From assembly GCA_036499825.1 (NCBI GenBank), contig DASYCZ010000045.1, positions 1-64,000 on the forward strand: a stretch of DNA of 64,000 bases. The letters are read 5' to 3'. Numbering within the stretch: position 1 is the first letter of the stretch; each line of letters starts with the position of its first letter. The notes beneath the pieces were generated by a model. It did not search any database. It had not been told where the DNA came from and was given only the letters and a program-made list of their open reading frames with translations. This document shows positions 30,427-39,033 of this stretch, in pieces. The stretch is from Paradevosia sp036499825 (GTDB taxonomy: Bacteria > Pseudomonadota > Alphaproteobacteria > Rhizobiales > Devosiaceae). The translations under genes and the position numbers were made by a program.

Positions 30427-30954
30427 ATGGCCAGAATCGTCGGTTATATCGCGGCCAGTCTCGATGGCTTCATCGCCACCAGCGAGGATTCGCTGGAATG
30501 GCTGTTTGGGCGCGGCGACCTGGAACTGGGCGACTATGATTATCGCCTGTTCATCAAGCGCATCCGCACCGTGGTCATGGGGCGCAGTACCTATGACTGG
30601 CTCGCCCATGAGGGCAGTCCCTGGGCTTATGGCGAGCAGCGTGTGCTGGTGGTGACCTCCCATCCCATCGCCGATCCGAAAGGGCCGTTGGAGACGCGCT
30701 CGGACATCGATGCCCTGATCGCCGAACTACGGGCGCTCGATGATGGCGATGTGTGGATGCTGGGCGGCGGACGCCTGCAGATGGCCTTCGTGGAGCGCGG
30801 CGCGCTGGACGAGATCGAGATCTACGTCATCTCGTCGCTCATCGGTGGCGGCGTGCCGCTGTTCCCCGCGACAGGCTTCACGGCCTCCCCGACATTGATC
30901 TCCGCCACGGCGCTGGGTGCCGGCGGAGCGAGGCTGCATTATCGGTTCGATTGA
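30427..30954 (+). CDS. Dihydrofolate reductase/RibD C-terminal-like protein
   Basis: A 175-residue protein of the bacterial bifunctional deaminase-reductase C-terminal (RibD_C) superfamily. It starts with MARIVGYIAASLDGFIA, then TVVMGRSTYDW, and WMLGGGRLQMAF, the NADPH-binding GG region. These proteins are often annotated as DHFR family and their substrate is generally unknown. GGGGAGGAA precedes the ATG. It is the only plus-strand gene between envC and rlmH, interrupting an otherwise minus-strand run, and the repeat block follows it, consistent with insertion into a conserved locus. Confidence 0.85.
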   Translation: MARIVGYIAASLDGFIATSEDSLEWLFGRGDLELGDYDYRLFIKRIRTVVMGRSTYDWLAHEGSPWAYGEQRVLVVTSHPIADPKGPLETRSDIDALIAELRALDDGDVWMLGGGRLQMAFVERGALDEIEIYVISSLIGGGVPLFPATGFTASPTLISATALGAGGARLHYRFD

Positions 30955-30994
30955 GGGGGGCGATGGCGCCGAGGAATCCGCGCACTTTGAGAGA

Positions 30995-31145
30995 CCCCTC
31001 ACCCCCCTGTCGGGGTCCCTCTCCCCGGAGGGGCGAGGGGGCAAGAATCGGCGGGCTCCAGCGATTTTCTTGCCCTTCAAAGACCTCTCCGTCACCTCGC
31101 CCCTCGGGGGAGAGGTCGACGCGCAGCGGCGGGTGAGGGGGGCGG
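30995..31145. repeat. GC-rich dispersed repeat pair with hairpin potential
   Basis: A CCCCTCACCCCCCTGTCGG... block with an internal CTCCCCGGAG palindrome (30995-31041) is matched in reverse complement at 9247-9289. A second half (about 31091-31141) with CACCTCGCCCCTCGGGGGAG and GCGGCGGGTGAGGGG matches sequence near 9350. The whole segment begins and ends with complementary CCCCTC / GAGGGG. It could also end transcription of the upstream reductase-like gene. Confidence 0.65.
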
Positions 31146-31185
31146 AGCCAGAGTTTCAGCAGGCGCCGGCTCTTCCCACACCACC

Positions 31186-31671
31186 CTAATCCCCGCGGTG
31201 ATAAGGGTGCCCAGACAGGATGGTGGTGGCCCTGTACAACTGCTCGGCCAGCATGATGCGGACCAGTTGGTGCGGCCAGGTCAGGGGTGAAAAACTCAGC
31301 ACCAGGTCGGCGCGCTTGACGAAATCGGGGTCGAGCCCGTCGGCGCCGCCGATGACGAAGCTTGCGGCGGCCTTGCCGTCGTCGCGCCAGCGGCCGATCT
31401 GGGTGGCGAGCGCTTCGGAGGCGATGGCCTTGCCGCGCTCGTCGAGCGCGACCACCAGGCTCGCCGTGGGGAAAACCCCCGTCAGTGCCCTGGCTTCATC
31501 GGTCTTGCGCGCGGCGGAACTGCCGGCGCGGGATTCGGGGAGTTCGGCGATATCGAAGCCGGTGAGGCCAAGCGCCCGGCCACCGGCGGTGGCGCGGTCG
31601 AGATAGCGCGCCACGAGTTCACGCTCCGGCCCGGCCTTCATGCGGCCGACGGCGGCAATCTGGATACGCAA
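31186..31671 (-). CDS. rlmH: 23S rRNA (pseudouridine1915-N3)-methyltransferase
   Basis: SPOUT-class methyltransferase that modifies pseudouridine 1915 in helix 69 of 23S rRNA. The protein has 161 residues, normal length. The N-terminus MRIQIAAVGRMKAGPE, the SAM-binding knot FVIGGADGLDPDF, and the C-terminal LTWPHQLVRIMLAEQLYRA are characteristic. It follows rsfS by 13 bases, matching the conserved nadD-rsfS-rlmH order of ribosome-maturation genes. Confidence 0.96.
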   Translation of the reverse strand: MRIQIAAVGRMKAGPERELVARYLDRATAGGRALGLTGFDIAELPESRAGSSAARKTDEARALTGVFPTASLVVALDERGKAIASEALATQIGRWRDDGKAAASFVIGGADGLDPDFVKRADLVLSFSPLTWPHQLVRIMLAEQLYRATTILSGHPYHRGD

Positions 31672-31684
31672 CGGCTAGCGGCCG

Positions 31685-32068
31685 TCAGTGAGCGTCGGCA
31701 GCAAAGTCCGCCTGCCACATCTTCTCGATATTGTAGAATTCCCGGACTTCCGGGCGGAAGATATGGACGATGACGTCGCCGGCATCCACCAGCACCCAGT
31801 CGCAATGCGGCAATCCCTCGATGCGCGGCTTGCCGAAGCCGTTTTCGCGCAGCGCATTGGCGACCTGGTCGGCCATGGCGCCGACATGGCGATGCGAGCG
31901 GCCGGAGGTTACCACCATATGGTCGCTGAGCGAGGACTTGCCGGTAATGTCGATGGAGACTGTCTGTTCCGCCTTGGCGTCGTCGAGAGTTTCAAGAATG
32001 ACGTCGATCATCGGGCGTTCGCGGACGGGGACAGATTCGAGGGATGGTCTTTGAGGGGACAGGGTCAT
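31685..32068 (-). CDS. rsfS: Ribosome silencing factor
   Basis: RsfS binds ribosomal protein L14 on the large subunit and blocks subunit joining during starvation. It has 127 residues from ATG 32068. The conserved core begins at MIDVILETLDDAKAEQTV; starting there (32011) would give 108 residues and is an alternative. Typical motifs are TSGRSHRHVGAMADQV and DWVLVDAGDVIVHIF. An in-frame TTG at 32074 is unlikely. The 172-base gap upstream, towards nadD, may hold its own promoter. Confidence 0.93.
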   Translation of the reverse strand: MTLSPQRPSLESVPVRERPMIDVILETLDDAKAEQTVSIDITGKSSLSDHMVVTSGRSHRHVGAMADQVANALRENGFGKPRIEGLPHCDWVLVDAGDVIVHIFRPEVREFYNIEKMWQADFAADAH

Positions 32069-32246
32069 CAGCAAATGGCCTTTGCCCCTGCTTCATGAGC
32101 ATGGGTCATGCGTGGTTGATCATTCCTTGGTTGTTGTTTCGAAAGGGTCGTCGAGCAGTCGTAATCGCGCTTCATCCCATTCCGGTGACAGTTAAGCCAC
32201 ACTCCTTCAATATGCGCTCAGGCTCGGTTCTGCGCAAGGGGCGGCG

Positions 32247-32828
32247 CTAAATCGCTGTCGCGCCGGTATGGCGGCCGGCACGGATGTCGGAAGACGACAG
32301 GCCGGACATCAGGCCGTGCAGATATACCCAGGCCGGCGGCTCGCAGTCGGCGAGGCGGGGCGCATCGCTTTCTTCCAGACGATAGCGGTTGAGCGCCAGC
32401 GCGGCGCGTGACGATGGCGCGATGCGCGACGAACCGGGGCGCACATAGACGGCGATCGGCATCAGGCCGGCGATATCCTGCCAGCGGTCCCAGCGATGGA
32501 AGCCCAGCATGTTGTCGGCGCCCATGATCCAGACGAAGCGCCGGCCGGGCAGGGTGTCGTTGAGAAAGCGCAGGGTGTCGTAAGTGTAGCGGAAGCCGTG
32601 TTCGGCCTCAAAGCCGGTCACTCGGATGCGGGGATGGGCCACGATCTGGCGCGCCTGGCGCACGCGTTCGGAGAGCGGCGCCAGATCGCCCAGGGGTTTG
32701 AGGGGATTGCCGGGCGAAACCAGCAGCCAGAGCGCATCGAGCTCCAGCCGCCTGAGGCATTGCAGCGCCACGAGGCGATGGCCCTCATGGGCGGGATTGA
32801 AGCTGCCGCCGAACAGGCCGATGCGCAT
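32247..32828 (-). CDS. nadD: Nicotinate-nucleotide adenylyltransferase
   Basis: NadD joins nicotinate mononucleotide and ATP to nicotinate adenine dinucleotide in NAD synthesis. The protein has 193 residues. The nucleotidyltransferase motif GSFNPAHEGH (HxGH type) is near the N-terminus, and LSSSDIRAG is the C-terminal ISSTxIR-type motif. It is 65 bases downstream of proA on the same strand, so it likely shares its transcript. Confidence 0.94.
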   Translation of the reverse strand: MRIGLFGGSFNPAHEGHRLVALQCLRRLELDALWLLVSPGNPLKPLGDLAPLSERVRQARQIVAHPRIRVTGFEAEHGFRYTYDTLRFLNDTLPGRRFVWIMGADNMLGFHRWDRWQDIAGLMPIAVYVRPGSSRIAPSSRAALALNRYRLEESDAPRLADCEPPAWVYLHGLMSGLSSSDIRAGRHTGATAI

Positions 32829-32893
32829 GCCGGCCGCCGAGGGCGGCAGGCCGGTGACGCCGGTGATGGTCTCGATCGGAAAGCGCGGCTTGA

Positions 32894-34198
32894 TCAGGGT
32901 CGCACCTGACCATTGCCATGCACCAGATATTTGAAGCTGGTCAGCTGTTCGACACCCACGGGGCCCCGCGCATGCATCTTGCCGGTGGCGATGCCGATCT
33001 CGCCGCCGAAACCGAATTCGCCGCCATCGGCGAACTGGGTCGAGGCGTTGTGCAGGAGGATGGCGCTGTCGATGCGGTTGAAGAACTTTTCGACCGATGC
33101 CGGATCCTCGGTGATGATGGCCTCGGTGTGGTGGCTCGAATAGGTGTTGATATGGTCGATGGCGCCGTCGACGTCATCGACGACGCGCACCGAGATGATG
33201 GCATCCTCATATTCGGTGTGCCAGTCGGCTTCGGTTGCGGCGATCGCCTGGGGGATCAGGCTCTGCACCGTGGCGTCGCCGCGAATCTCGCAGCCCTTGG
33301 CGATCAGGGCGTCGATCACCGGTTTCAGATGGGTCGAAACCACATCCTTGTGCACCAGCAGCGTTTCGGTGGCGCCGCACACGCCCGTGCGGCGCATCTT
33401 GGCGTTCAGCGTGACGGTAACCGCCATGTCGAGCTGCGCGGATTTGTCGATGAAGGTGTGGCAAAGCCCTTCCAGATGGGCGAAGACCGGCACCCGGGCT
33501 TCGGCCTGCACCCGCGCCACCAGCGTCTTGCCGCCGCGCGGCACGATGACGTCGATATTGCCGTCGAGACCCTTCAGCATCTCGCCGACCGCGGCCCGAT
33601 CGGTGGTGGGCACATACTGGATGGCGTCGGCCGGCAGGTTCGCCGAGCGCAGCCCCTCGACGAGGCAGGCATGGATGGCGCGCGCCGAATGCACGCTGTC
33701 CGAGCCGCCGCGCAGGATCACGGCATTGCCCGATTTCAGCGTCAGCGCGCCGGCATCGGCGGTAACGTTGGGGCGGCTTTCGAAGATGACGCCGATGACG
33801 CCGAGCGGCGTGCGGATGCGCTGGATATGAAGCCCGTTGGGTCTGTCCCATTCGGCGATGACGGTGCCGACCGGATCGGGGAATTCGGCGATGGCGCGCA
33901 GGGCGTCGATGATGGCGTCGATGCGCTTGTCGGTCAGCAGCAGCCGGTCGAGAAAGGCCGCGCTCATGCCTCCAGCGCGCGCCGCATCCATGTCGCGCGC
34001 GTTCTCGTTCAGAATGGCGCCGCGATGAACCTTCAGCGCGTGGGCCGCCCCCAGCAATGCCGCATACTTGCGCTCGGCGCTGGCGGTGGCCAGAACGGCG
34101 GCTGCCTTACGTGCACGGCGGCCGATATCGGCCATGACGGCGGCGATATCTGCGGTCTCGACATCGGCGGTTTCGAGCTGGGCGGTCACGGCGCTCAT
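32894..34198 (-). CDS. proA: Glutamate-5-semialdehyde dehydrogenase
   Basis: Second enzyme of proline synthesis; it reduces glutamyl-5-phosphate with NADPH. The protein has 434 residues. The aldehyde-dehydrogenase fold shows GVIGVIFESRPNVTADA, the VPRGGKTLV loop, and the catalytic cysteine in RTGVCGATETLLV. The ATG overlaps the proB stop by four bases (ATGA), so translation is likely coupled and the two gene products are made together. Confidence 0.96.
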   Translation of the reverse strand: MSAVTAQLETADVETADIAAVMADIGRRARKAAAVLATASAERKYAALLGAAHALKVHRGAILNENARDMDAARAGGMSAAFLDRLLLTDKRIDAIIDALRAIAEFPDPVGTVIAEWDRPNGLHIQRIRTPLGVIGVIFESRPNVTADAGALTLKSGNAVILRGGSDSVHSARAIHACLVEGLRSANLPADAIQYVPTTDRAAVGEMLKGLDGNIDVIVPRGGKTLVARVQAEARVPVFAHLEGLCHTFIDKSAQLDMAVTVTLNAKMRRTGVCGATETLLVHKDVVSTHLKPVIDALIAKGCEIRGDATVQSLIPQAIAATEADWHTEYEDAIISVRVVDDVDGAIDHINTYSSHHTEAIITEDPASVEKFFNRIDSAILLHNASTQFADGGEFGFGGEIGIATGKMHARGPVGVEQLTSFKYLVHGNGQVRP

Positions 34199-35334
34199 TT
34201 CTCCACGGACTCCATTCCGGCCAGCAATACCATATTGTCGCGATGCACCAACTCGGTCCGTGTGTCGGGGCCCAGGAGTTCGAGGATCGCGGGGCTTTTC
34301 TTGCCCTTGACCATATTGGCCTCATGGCTGCCGAGCCCGGCGAGGCCGCGGGCAATCTCGTGCCCGTCCGGGTCCACAATGCCCACCGTATCGCCACGAC
34401 CGAAGGTGCCCGTGACCCTGGTCACGCCGATCGGCAACAGGCTCTTGCCCGTCATCAGCGCCCTGACGGCGCCGGCATCGAGCTGCAGCGTTCCGGCTAC
34501 ATCCAGTGTCCCCATGATCCAGCGCTTGCGCGCCTGCGCCCTGGTTTGCGTGGCATGGAACAGCGTATGCCGGCCGCCCTCGGTCAGCGCCCGGAGCGGA
34601 TGATCTTCGGTGCCTTTGGCGATGATCATGGCAGTGCCGGCCAGCGTTGCGATCTTGCCGGCCTCGATCTTGGTGGTCATGCCGCCGCGCGACAGATGGC
34701 TGGCGGCGCCGCCCGCCATGGCCTCGATCGCGGGCGTGATGGCCATGACTTCCGGCAGGTGCTGCGCCGCGGGATCCTTGCTGGGCGGCGCGGTGTAAAG
34801 CCCGTCGATGTCGGAGAGCAGGATCAGGCAATCGCCCTCGATCATGGTGGCGACGCGAGCCGAGAGCCGGTCGTTGTCGCCATAGCGGATCTCGGCGGTG
34901 GCGACGCTGTCGTTCTCATTGATGATCGGCACGGCGCCAAGGCTCACCAGCGTCGCGATCGTGGTGCGGGCGTTGAGGTAGTAGCGCCGCTCCTCGGTGA
35001 TGTTGGGCGTAATGAGAATCTGCCCGGTGACGATGTCGTGCTCGCCCAGCGTTTCGGCCCAGGCCTGGCTCAGGGCGATCTGGCCGGCGCTGGCGGCAGC
35101 CTGGCTCTGCTCCAGCGGCAGGCTGAGCCCCACCAGGCCGAGCAGGCGACGGCCCAGGGCGATGGCGCCCGAGGAGACGATGATCACGTCCCGGCCTTCG
35201 GCCCTCAGCATAGCGATGTCGGTGGCGAGCGAGCGCAGCCATTGCCGGCGCAGCGTGCCGGTCTTGCCATCGACCAGCAGCGCCGAACCGATCTTGATGG
35301 TCAGGCGCTTATAGGGCGCCAGCGCATTGCTCAT
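34195..35334 (-). CDS. proB: Glutamate 5-kinase
   Basis: First and usually proline-inhibited enzyme of proline synthesis. The protein has 379 residues from ATG 35334 (MSNALAPYKRL); the longer frame to 35421 runs into obgE and is rejected. The amino-acid kinase domain (about 1-260) contains TIKIGSALLV, VIIVSSGAIALG and SDIDGLYTAPP. A C-terminal PUA domain (about 285-370) contains GAVRALMTGKSLLPIGV. It begins one base after the obgE stop and overlaps proA. Confidence 0.96.
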   Translation of the reverse strand: MSNALAPYKRLTIKIGSALLVDGKTGTLRRQWLRSLATDIAMLRAEGRDVIIVSSGAIALGRRLLGLVGLSLPLEQSQAAASAGQIALSQAWAETLGEHDIVTGQILITPNITEERRYYLNARTTIATLVSLGAVPIINENDSVATAEIRYGDNDRLSARVATMIEGDCLILLSDIDGLYTAPPSKDPAAQHLPEVMAITPAIEAMAGGAASHLSRGGMTTKIEAGKIATLAGTAMIIAKGTEDHPLRALTEGGRHTLFHATQTRAQARKRWIMGTLDVAGTLQLDAGAVRALMTGKSLLPIGVTRVTGTFGRGDTVGIVDPDGHEIARGLAGLGSHEANMVKGKKSPAILELLGPDTRTELVHRDNMVLLAGMESVEK

Positions 35335-35335
35335 C

Positions 35336-36379
35336 TCATGGCGCCCAGTTGGGTTCGGTCTTGCGGCGTTCGGTTTCGGCGCGGTCGGCATTGTCGGCAT
35401 CGATGGTGGCCAGCACGGCATAAAGCACCTTGTCCATGCCCTCGCCGGTGACGCCGGATACCGTCAGCACGTTGGCCTTGCTGAGGCGCTTCAGTATCTT
35501 GACCTTCTCCTTGACGTCGGCCTCGTCCATGGCGTCGATCTTGTTGAGCACGACGAGTTCGGGCTTTTCGGCCAGCATCTCGCTATAGGCTCCCAATTCG
35601 CCACGGATGGTCTTGTAGGCGGTCTTGATGTCTTCCTGCGTGCCATCGATCAGGTGGATCAGGACGGCGCAGCGCTCGACATGGCCGAGGAAGCGGTCAC
35701 CGATCCCGGCGCCTTCGCTGGCGCCCTCGATGAGGCCCGGAATGTCGGCGAGGACGAATTCGCGCTCACCGACGCGGACGACGCCCAGATTGGGGTGGAG
35801 CGTGGTGAACGGATAGTCGGCGATCTTGGGCTTGGCGGCGGAGACGGCGGCAAGGAAGGTCGACTTGCCGGCATTGGGCAGGCCGACGAGCCCGGCATCG
35901 GCGATCAGCTTCAAGCGCAGCCAGATCCATTTTTCGACACCCATCTGGCCCGGATTGGCATGGCGCGGGGCCTGGTTGGACGAGGTCTTGAAATGGGCGT
36001 TGCCGAAGCCCCCATTGCCGCCCGACAGCAGCACGACGCGCTGGCCGACCGCCGTGAGATCGGCGATCAGCGTCTCGTTGTCATCCTCCAGCACCTGGGT
36101 GCCGACCGGAACGCGCAGCACGATGTCGGGCGCGTTGGCGCCATGACGATCCTTGCCCATGCCGTGCGTGCCGGTCTGGGCCTTGAAGTGCTGCTGGTAG
36201 CGATAATCGATGAGGGTATTGAGCCCATCGACGCATTCGACCACGACGTCGCCACCGCGGCCGCCATTGCCGCCATTGGGGCCGCCGAACTCGACGAATT
36301 TTTCGCGCAGGAACGAAACCGACCCGCCGCCGCCATCGCCGGACCGGATATAGACCTTGGCCTGATCGAGAAACTTCAT
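35336..36379 (-). CDS. obgE: GTPase Obg/CgtA
   Basis: Essential GTPase linked to 50S assembly and stress control. The protein has 347 residues from ATG 36379 (MKFLDQAKVYI). The glycine-rich Obg domain (about 1-158) has SGDGGGG and GGPNGGNGGRGGDV. The G domain has G1 GLPNAGKST, G3 DIPG and G4 NKID. It ends after the G domain (PNWAP) and lacks a long C-terminal extension. Its start overlaps the stop of the upstream acetyltransferase gene by four bases, and it is one base from proB. Confidence 0.96.
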   Translation of the reverse strand: MKFLDQAKVYIRSGDGGGGSVSFLREKFVEFGGPNGGNGGRGGDVVVECVDGLNTLIDYRYQQHFKAQTGTHGMGKDRHGANAPDIVLRVPVGTQVLEDDNETLIADLTAVGQRVVLLSGGNGGFGNAHFKTSSNQAPRHANPGQMGVEKWIWLRLKLIADAGLVGLPNAGKSTFLAAVSAAKPKIADYPFTTLHPNLGVVRVGEREFVLADIPGLIEGASEGAGIGDRFLGHVERCAVLIHLIDGTQEDIKTAYKTIRGELGAYSEMLAEKPELVVLNKIDAMDEADVKEKVKILKRLSKANVLTVSGVTGEGMDKVLYAVLATIDADNADRAETERRKTEPNWAP

Positions 36380-36918
36380 TTTCGAGAGCTTTCCATCCAC
36401 GCTTTGCGCGTGAGCAAGGTGTCGATATGGCTCACCTCGGCGTTACGCGCAAGGCAATGGAGGCTAGATGTGCCGATCTCGGTAAAGCCGAGCTTCTTTT
36501 GAACGGCCAGCGAAGCCTGATTGAAGGCAAAAACCCCCGAATTGACGGTTTCGGCCAGGGTCACGGAGAAATACCAGTCGATGGCCATGGCCGCCGCTTC
36601 CGTCATGATGCCCCGGTTCCAGAAAGGCTCACCCAGCCAGTAGCCCAAAATGGTATTTCCGTCCTGTCCGGGATGATAGCCCACATGACCGACCAGGCCT
36701 TCGCCCGCCAGATCGATGGCAAAATTGGTCTCCTCCGGCTCCAGGTCGTCGCGGCGTGTATGTAGCCAAGCCTCGGCGTCGCTGAGATAATACGGAAACG
36801 GCACGCGGGCGAGATTGCCCGCCACGGCAAAATCGTTGAGATAGCGCGCTATGCGCTCGGCATCGTCCTGCTGTGGCAGGCGCAGCGTCAGGCGGTCGGA
36901 CTTGAGTTCGATACTCAT
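36376..36918 (-). CDS. GNAT N-acetyltransferase, RimJ/RimL-like (copy nearest obgE)
   Basis: A 180-residue GNAT of the Acetyltransf_3 type. It starts MSIELKSDRLTLRLPQQDD. The acetyl-CoA binding part has GYWLGEPFWNRGIMTEAAA, and NQASLAVQKKLGF is the C-terminal signature. The first seven residues and much of the rest match the adjacent gene at 36915-37436, indicating a tandem duplication. GNAT genes commonly sit between rpmA and obgE in Hyphomicrobiales; the substrate is unknown, with protein N-termini being the family's best-known target. Start and stop overlap both neighbours (ATGA). Confidence 0.9.
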   Translation of the reverse strand: MSIELKSDRLTLRLPQQDDAERIARYLNDFAVAGNLARVPFPYYLSDAEAWLHTRRDDLEPEETNFAIDLAGEGLVGHVGYHPGQDGNTILGYWLGEPFWNRGIMTEAAAMAIDWYFSVTLAETVNSGVFAFNQASLAVQKKLGFTEIGTSSLHCLARNAEVSHIDTLLTRKAWMESSRK

Positions 36919-37436
36919 CGTCGACGCTCCCCGTAGGCTTCACGCGTCAGCACGGTGTCGATGCGCTCAGCGTGACTTTGCAGGGCGTTGACATAGACGG
37001 TGCGGCGATTGCCGGATTCGACGAAACCAAGCTTCTTCTGCACCGCCAGCGAACGATCATTTCCTGCTACGGCGCCGCTGCCGAGTTGTTCCGATCCGGA
37101 CGAGAAATGCCAGTCCAGCAGCAGTTCCGCCGCCTCGGTCATAAGACCCCGGCCCCAGAACGGTTGTGCCAGCCAGAAACCGAGTTCTCTCTCGATGCCG
37201 ATGCAACCGACCAGGCCTTCACCGACAAGGTCGATGGCAAAGGTTGCCTGCCCGGGCGTCGATTCGGGCGTGATTTTGTCCAACCACTCATGGGCGAATG
37301 GCAGCGCATAAGGAAACGGTATGGCGGGCAGCCAGCGGATGACCTCGAAATCGCTGAGGCCCGTGACGATGCGTTCGGCGTCTTCGGCACGGGGCAGGCG
37401 CAGCGTCAGGCGGCTGGATTTGAGTTCGATGCTCAT
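36915..37436 (-). CDS. GNAT N-acetyltransferase, RimJ/RimL-like (middle copy)
   Basis: A 173-residue GNAT from ATG 37436 (MSIELKSSRLTLRLP). It is the paralogue of the gene at 36376-36918: both share FAIDL-GEGLVG, a PFW-RG-MTEAA segment and SLAVQKKLGF. The long in-frame extension upstream reads the neighbouring gene in another frame and is excluded. It overlaps both neighbours by four bases, so the three acetyltransferases are probably translated from one message with coupled initiation. Confidence 0.9.
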   Translation of the reverse strand: MSIELKSSRLTLRLPRAEDAERIVTGLSDFEVIRWLPAIPFPYALPFAHEWLDKITPESTPGQATFAIDLVGEGLVGCIGIERELGFWLAQPFWGRGLMTEAAELLLDWHFSSGSEQLGSGAVAGNDRSLAVQKKLGFVESGNRRTVYVNALQSHAERIDTVLTREAYGERRR

Positions 37437-37972
37437 CGGCCCTTCTCCAGCATGAAATGCAGTTTGGTCTTGCCCTGGCTGTGGCCCTGGGTTTCGAGGC
37501 TCTCGGCGGTTTTGACGAAGCCGACCTTTTCCAGAACATGGATGGACGGCTGGTTGGTGGCAAGCGCGATAGCGCCGATCACCGGAAACTGCTGCGTTTC
37601 GTGCGCCGCCGCCAGCAGGGCCCGTGCCGCTTCTGTGCCATAGCCCTGGCCCCAGAAGTGCTCGCCCAGCCAATAGCCCAGTTCGGGAGGCTGGCCGGCG
37701 AAGAAATGCAGGCCTATGCAGCCGATGAAGGCGCCATCGGCCAGGGTGATGGCATAGACGCGTTCATCGGATCGCTGCGCCACGATCTCGACGAAGGCGA
37801 TGGCGTCGGCGCGCGTATAGGGATGCGGCAGCCGCGCCAGGACCTCGAAGATGCGGCGGTTGTCGGCCAGCGCCGCCAGCGCCGGGACGTCGCCGCGCAT
37901 CGGGGCACGCAGCACCAGCCGCTCGGTCTCGATCTTGCCGGGCAGGACGTTACGGGGATCAGGCCGCATCAT
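37433..37972 (-). CDS. GNAT N-acetyltransferase, RimJ/RimL-like (third copy)
   Basis: A 179-residue GNAT of the same class but clearly more diverged than the other two. It has IETERLVLRAPMRGDVPALAAL at the start (shortened here), GYWLGEHFWGQGYGTEAARAL at the acetyl-CoA site, and NQPSIHVLEKVGF. Two adjacent ATG codons (37972 and 37969) can serve as start. It overlaps the last codons of the upstream S51-type peptidase gene by 14 bases. Confidence 0.9.
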   Translation of the reverse strand: MMRPDPRNVLPGKIETERLVLRAPMRGDVPALAALADNRRIFEVLARLPHPYTRADAIAFVEIVAQRSDERVYAITLADGAFIGCIGLHFFAGQPPELGYWLGEHFWGQGYGTEAARALLAAAHETQQFPVIGAIALATNQPSIHVLEKVGFVKTAESLETQGHSQGKTKLHFMLEKGR

Positions 37973-38627
37973 AGGCGTGCCCCTTCAACACCACCTCGAC
38001 ACCGTCGCGGATGAACACCTCGCCATCGTGCAGGGTGCGGAAGGGCAGGCCGCGGGCGGTGAGGTAGGTGGCGGCGCGTTCGGCCAGCGCGGCCTCCGGA
38101 TGCTCGGAGCGGAAATGCGGCACGATGGCGTGTTCGACGAGCCCGAGACCGTCCCAGACGATATCGGTTTCGTAGCCGGCCGGAACCTCCAGCGGATCGT
38201 CCATCAACTCGATGCCCGCAAGGCTGGGGGCGGCGACGACGGCCCCGGCGCTGAAGCCGCCATAGACCACTTCATCGCGATCCAGCAGGGTGGCGATGAC
38301 CCGGTCGAAGCCGCTCTGGCGCATGGCGCGCCTGAGGATGAAGCTGTTGCCACCCATCAGCCAGACGAGATCGACACGGGCCAGGCGCTCGCGCAGGATG
38401 CCGGGTTCGCCGAAATAGTCGCGCAGGTCGAGATTTTCGGCGGTGATGCCCAGGCGCAGGAAATCGACGAAGGGGTCGTAGACGGTGGTGCGGTAGAGCG
38501 CGCGTGCATCGGCGCTGATGTGATCGAGCGCGTTGGAGATGATGGCGGCCCGCCGGCCGCCCCGCATCAGGGCCAGCAATTCGTCCGGGCCGCAGCCCAG
38601 CCGATAGGAAGACAGGTACAGTCTCAT
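37959..38627 (-). CDS. S51-type peptidase (peptidase E-like / class I glutamine-amidotransferase-like)
   Basis: A 222-residue protein with the peptidase E fold. WLMGGNSFILRRAM and YGGFSAGAVVAAPSL, with the nucleophile Ser126, are family signatures. Peptidase E proper cleaves Asp-X dipeptides; whether this homologue does is unknown. The start at 38627 (MRLYLSSYRLG) is favoured because an upstream in-frame ATG at 38645 lies inside the rpmA terminator. It heads the chain of overlapping genes leading to obgE, proB and proA. Confidence 0.86.
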   Translation of the reverse strand: MRLYLSSYRLGCGPDELLALMRGGRRAAIISNALDHISADARALYRTTVYDPFVDFLRLGITAENLDLRDYFGEPGILRERLARVDLVWLMGGNSFILRRAMRQSGFDRVIATLLDRDEVVYGGFSAGAVVAAPSLAGIELMDDPLEVPAGYETDIVWDGLGLVEHAIVPHFRSEHPEAALAERAATYLTARGLPFRTLHDGEVFIRDGVEVVLKGHAYDAA

Positions 38628-38635
38628 GGTCAGCA

Positions 38636-38675
38636 TCCAAAACAAAAGGGGAACCGGATGACCGATTCCCCTTTT
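38636..38675 (-). terminator. Rho-independent terminator of rplU-rpmA
   Basis: On the minus strand, AAAAGGGGAATCGG pairs with CCGGTTCCCCTTTT (13 of 14 matches; arms at 38662-38675 and 38644-38657) around the loop TCAT, followed by a T-rich tract TTTTGTTTT. It lies about 80 bases after the rpmA stop. The mirror-image A-tract means it could also work on the plus strand, where no gene needs it. It separates the ribosomal-protein genes from the peptidase-to-proA run. Confidence 0.9.
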
Positions 38676-38752
38676 TGGGTGCCTGGGCGCTGTGGTTTCA
38701 GACGCCTTGCCGGGGATCGATCTCCGGCAGGGTCCAAAACGTCCTCACCGGG

Positions 38753-39022
38753 TTATTCTGCTGCTTCCGCTGCCGGTTCTACCGACACGAAAACTTTGGC
38801 ATTGGCGCGGGTTCGGAAGGCGACTTTACCCTCGATCAGGGCGAAGATCGTGTGATCCTTGCCCAGACCCACGCCGGTGCCCGGATGCCATTTGGTGCCG
38901 CGTTGGCGAATGATGATGTTGCCGGCGAGCACGGCTTCGCCGCCGAACTTCTTGACGCCGAGACGACGACCAGCGGTATCACGACCGTTGCGGGACGAGC
39001 CGCCTGCTTTCTTATGTGCCAT
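38753..39022 (-). CDS. rpmA: 50S ribosomal protein L27
   Basis: Component of the large subunit near the peptidyl-transferase centre, 89 residues. The N-terminus MAHKKAGGSSRNGRDTAGR is diagnostic, as is the following RLGVKKFGGEAV and the IIIRQRGTKWHPG core. It starts 11 bases after the rplU stop and ends before a strong terminator. Confidence 0.98.
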   Translation of the reverse strand: MAHKKAGGSSRNGRDTAGRRLGVKKFGGEAVLAGNIIIRQRGTKWHPGTGVGLGKDHTIFALIEGKVAFRTRANAKVFVSVEPAAEAAE

Positions 39023-39033
39023 CGTTCAGCTCC

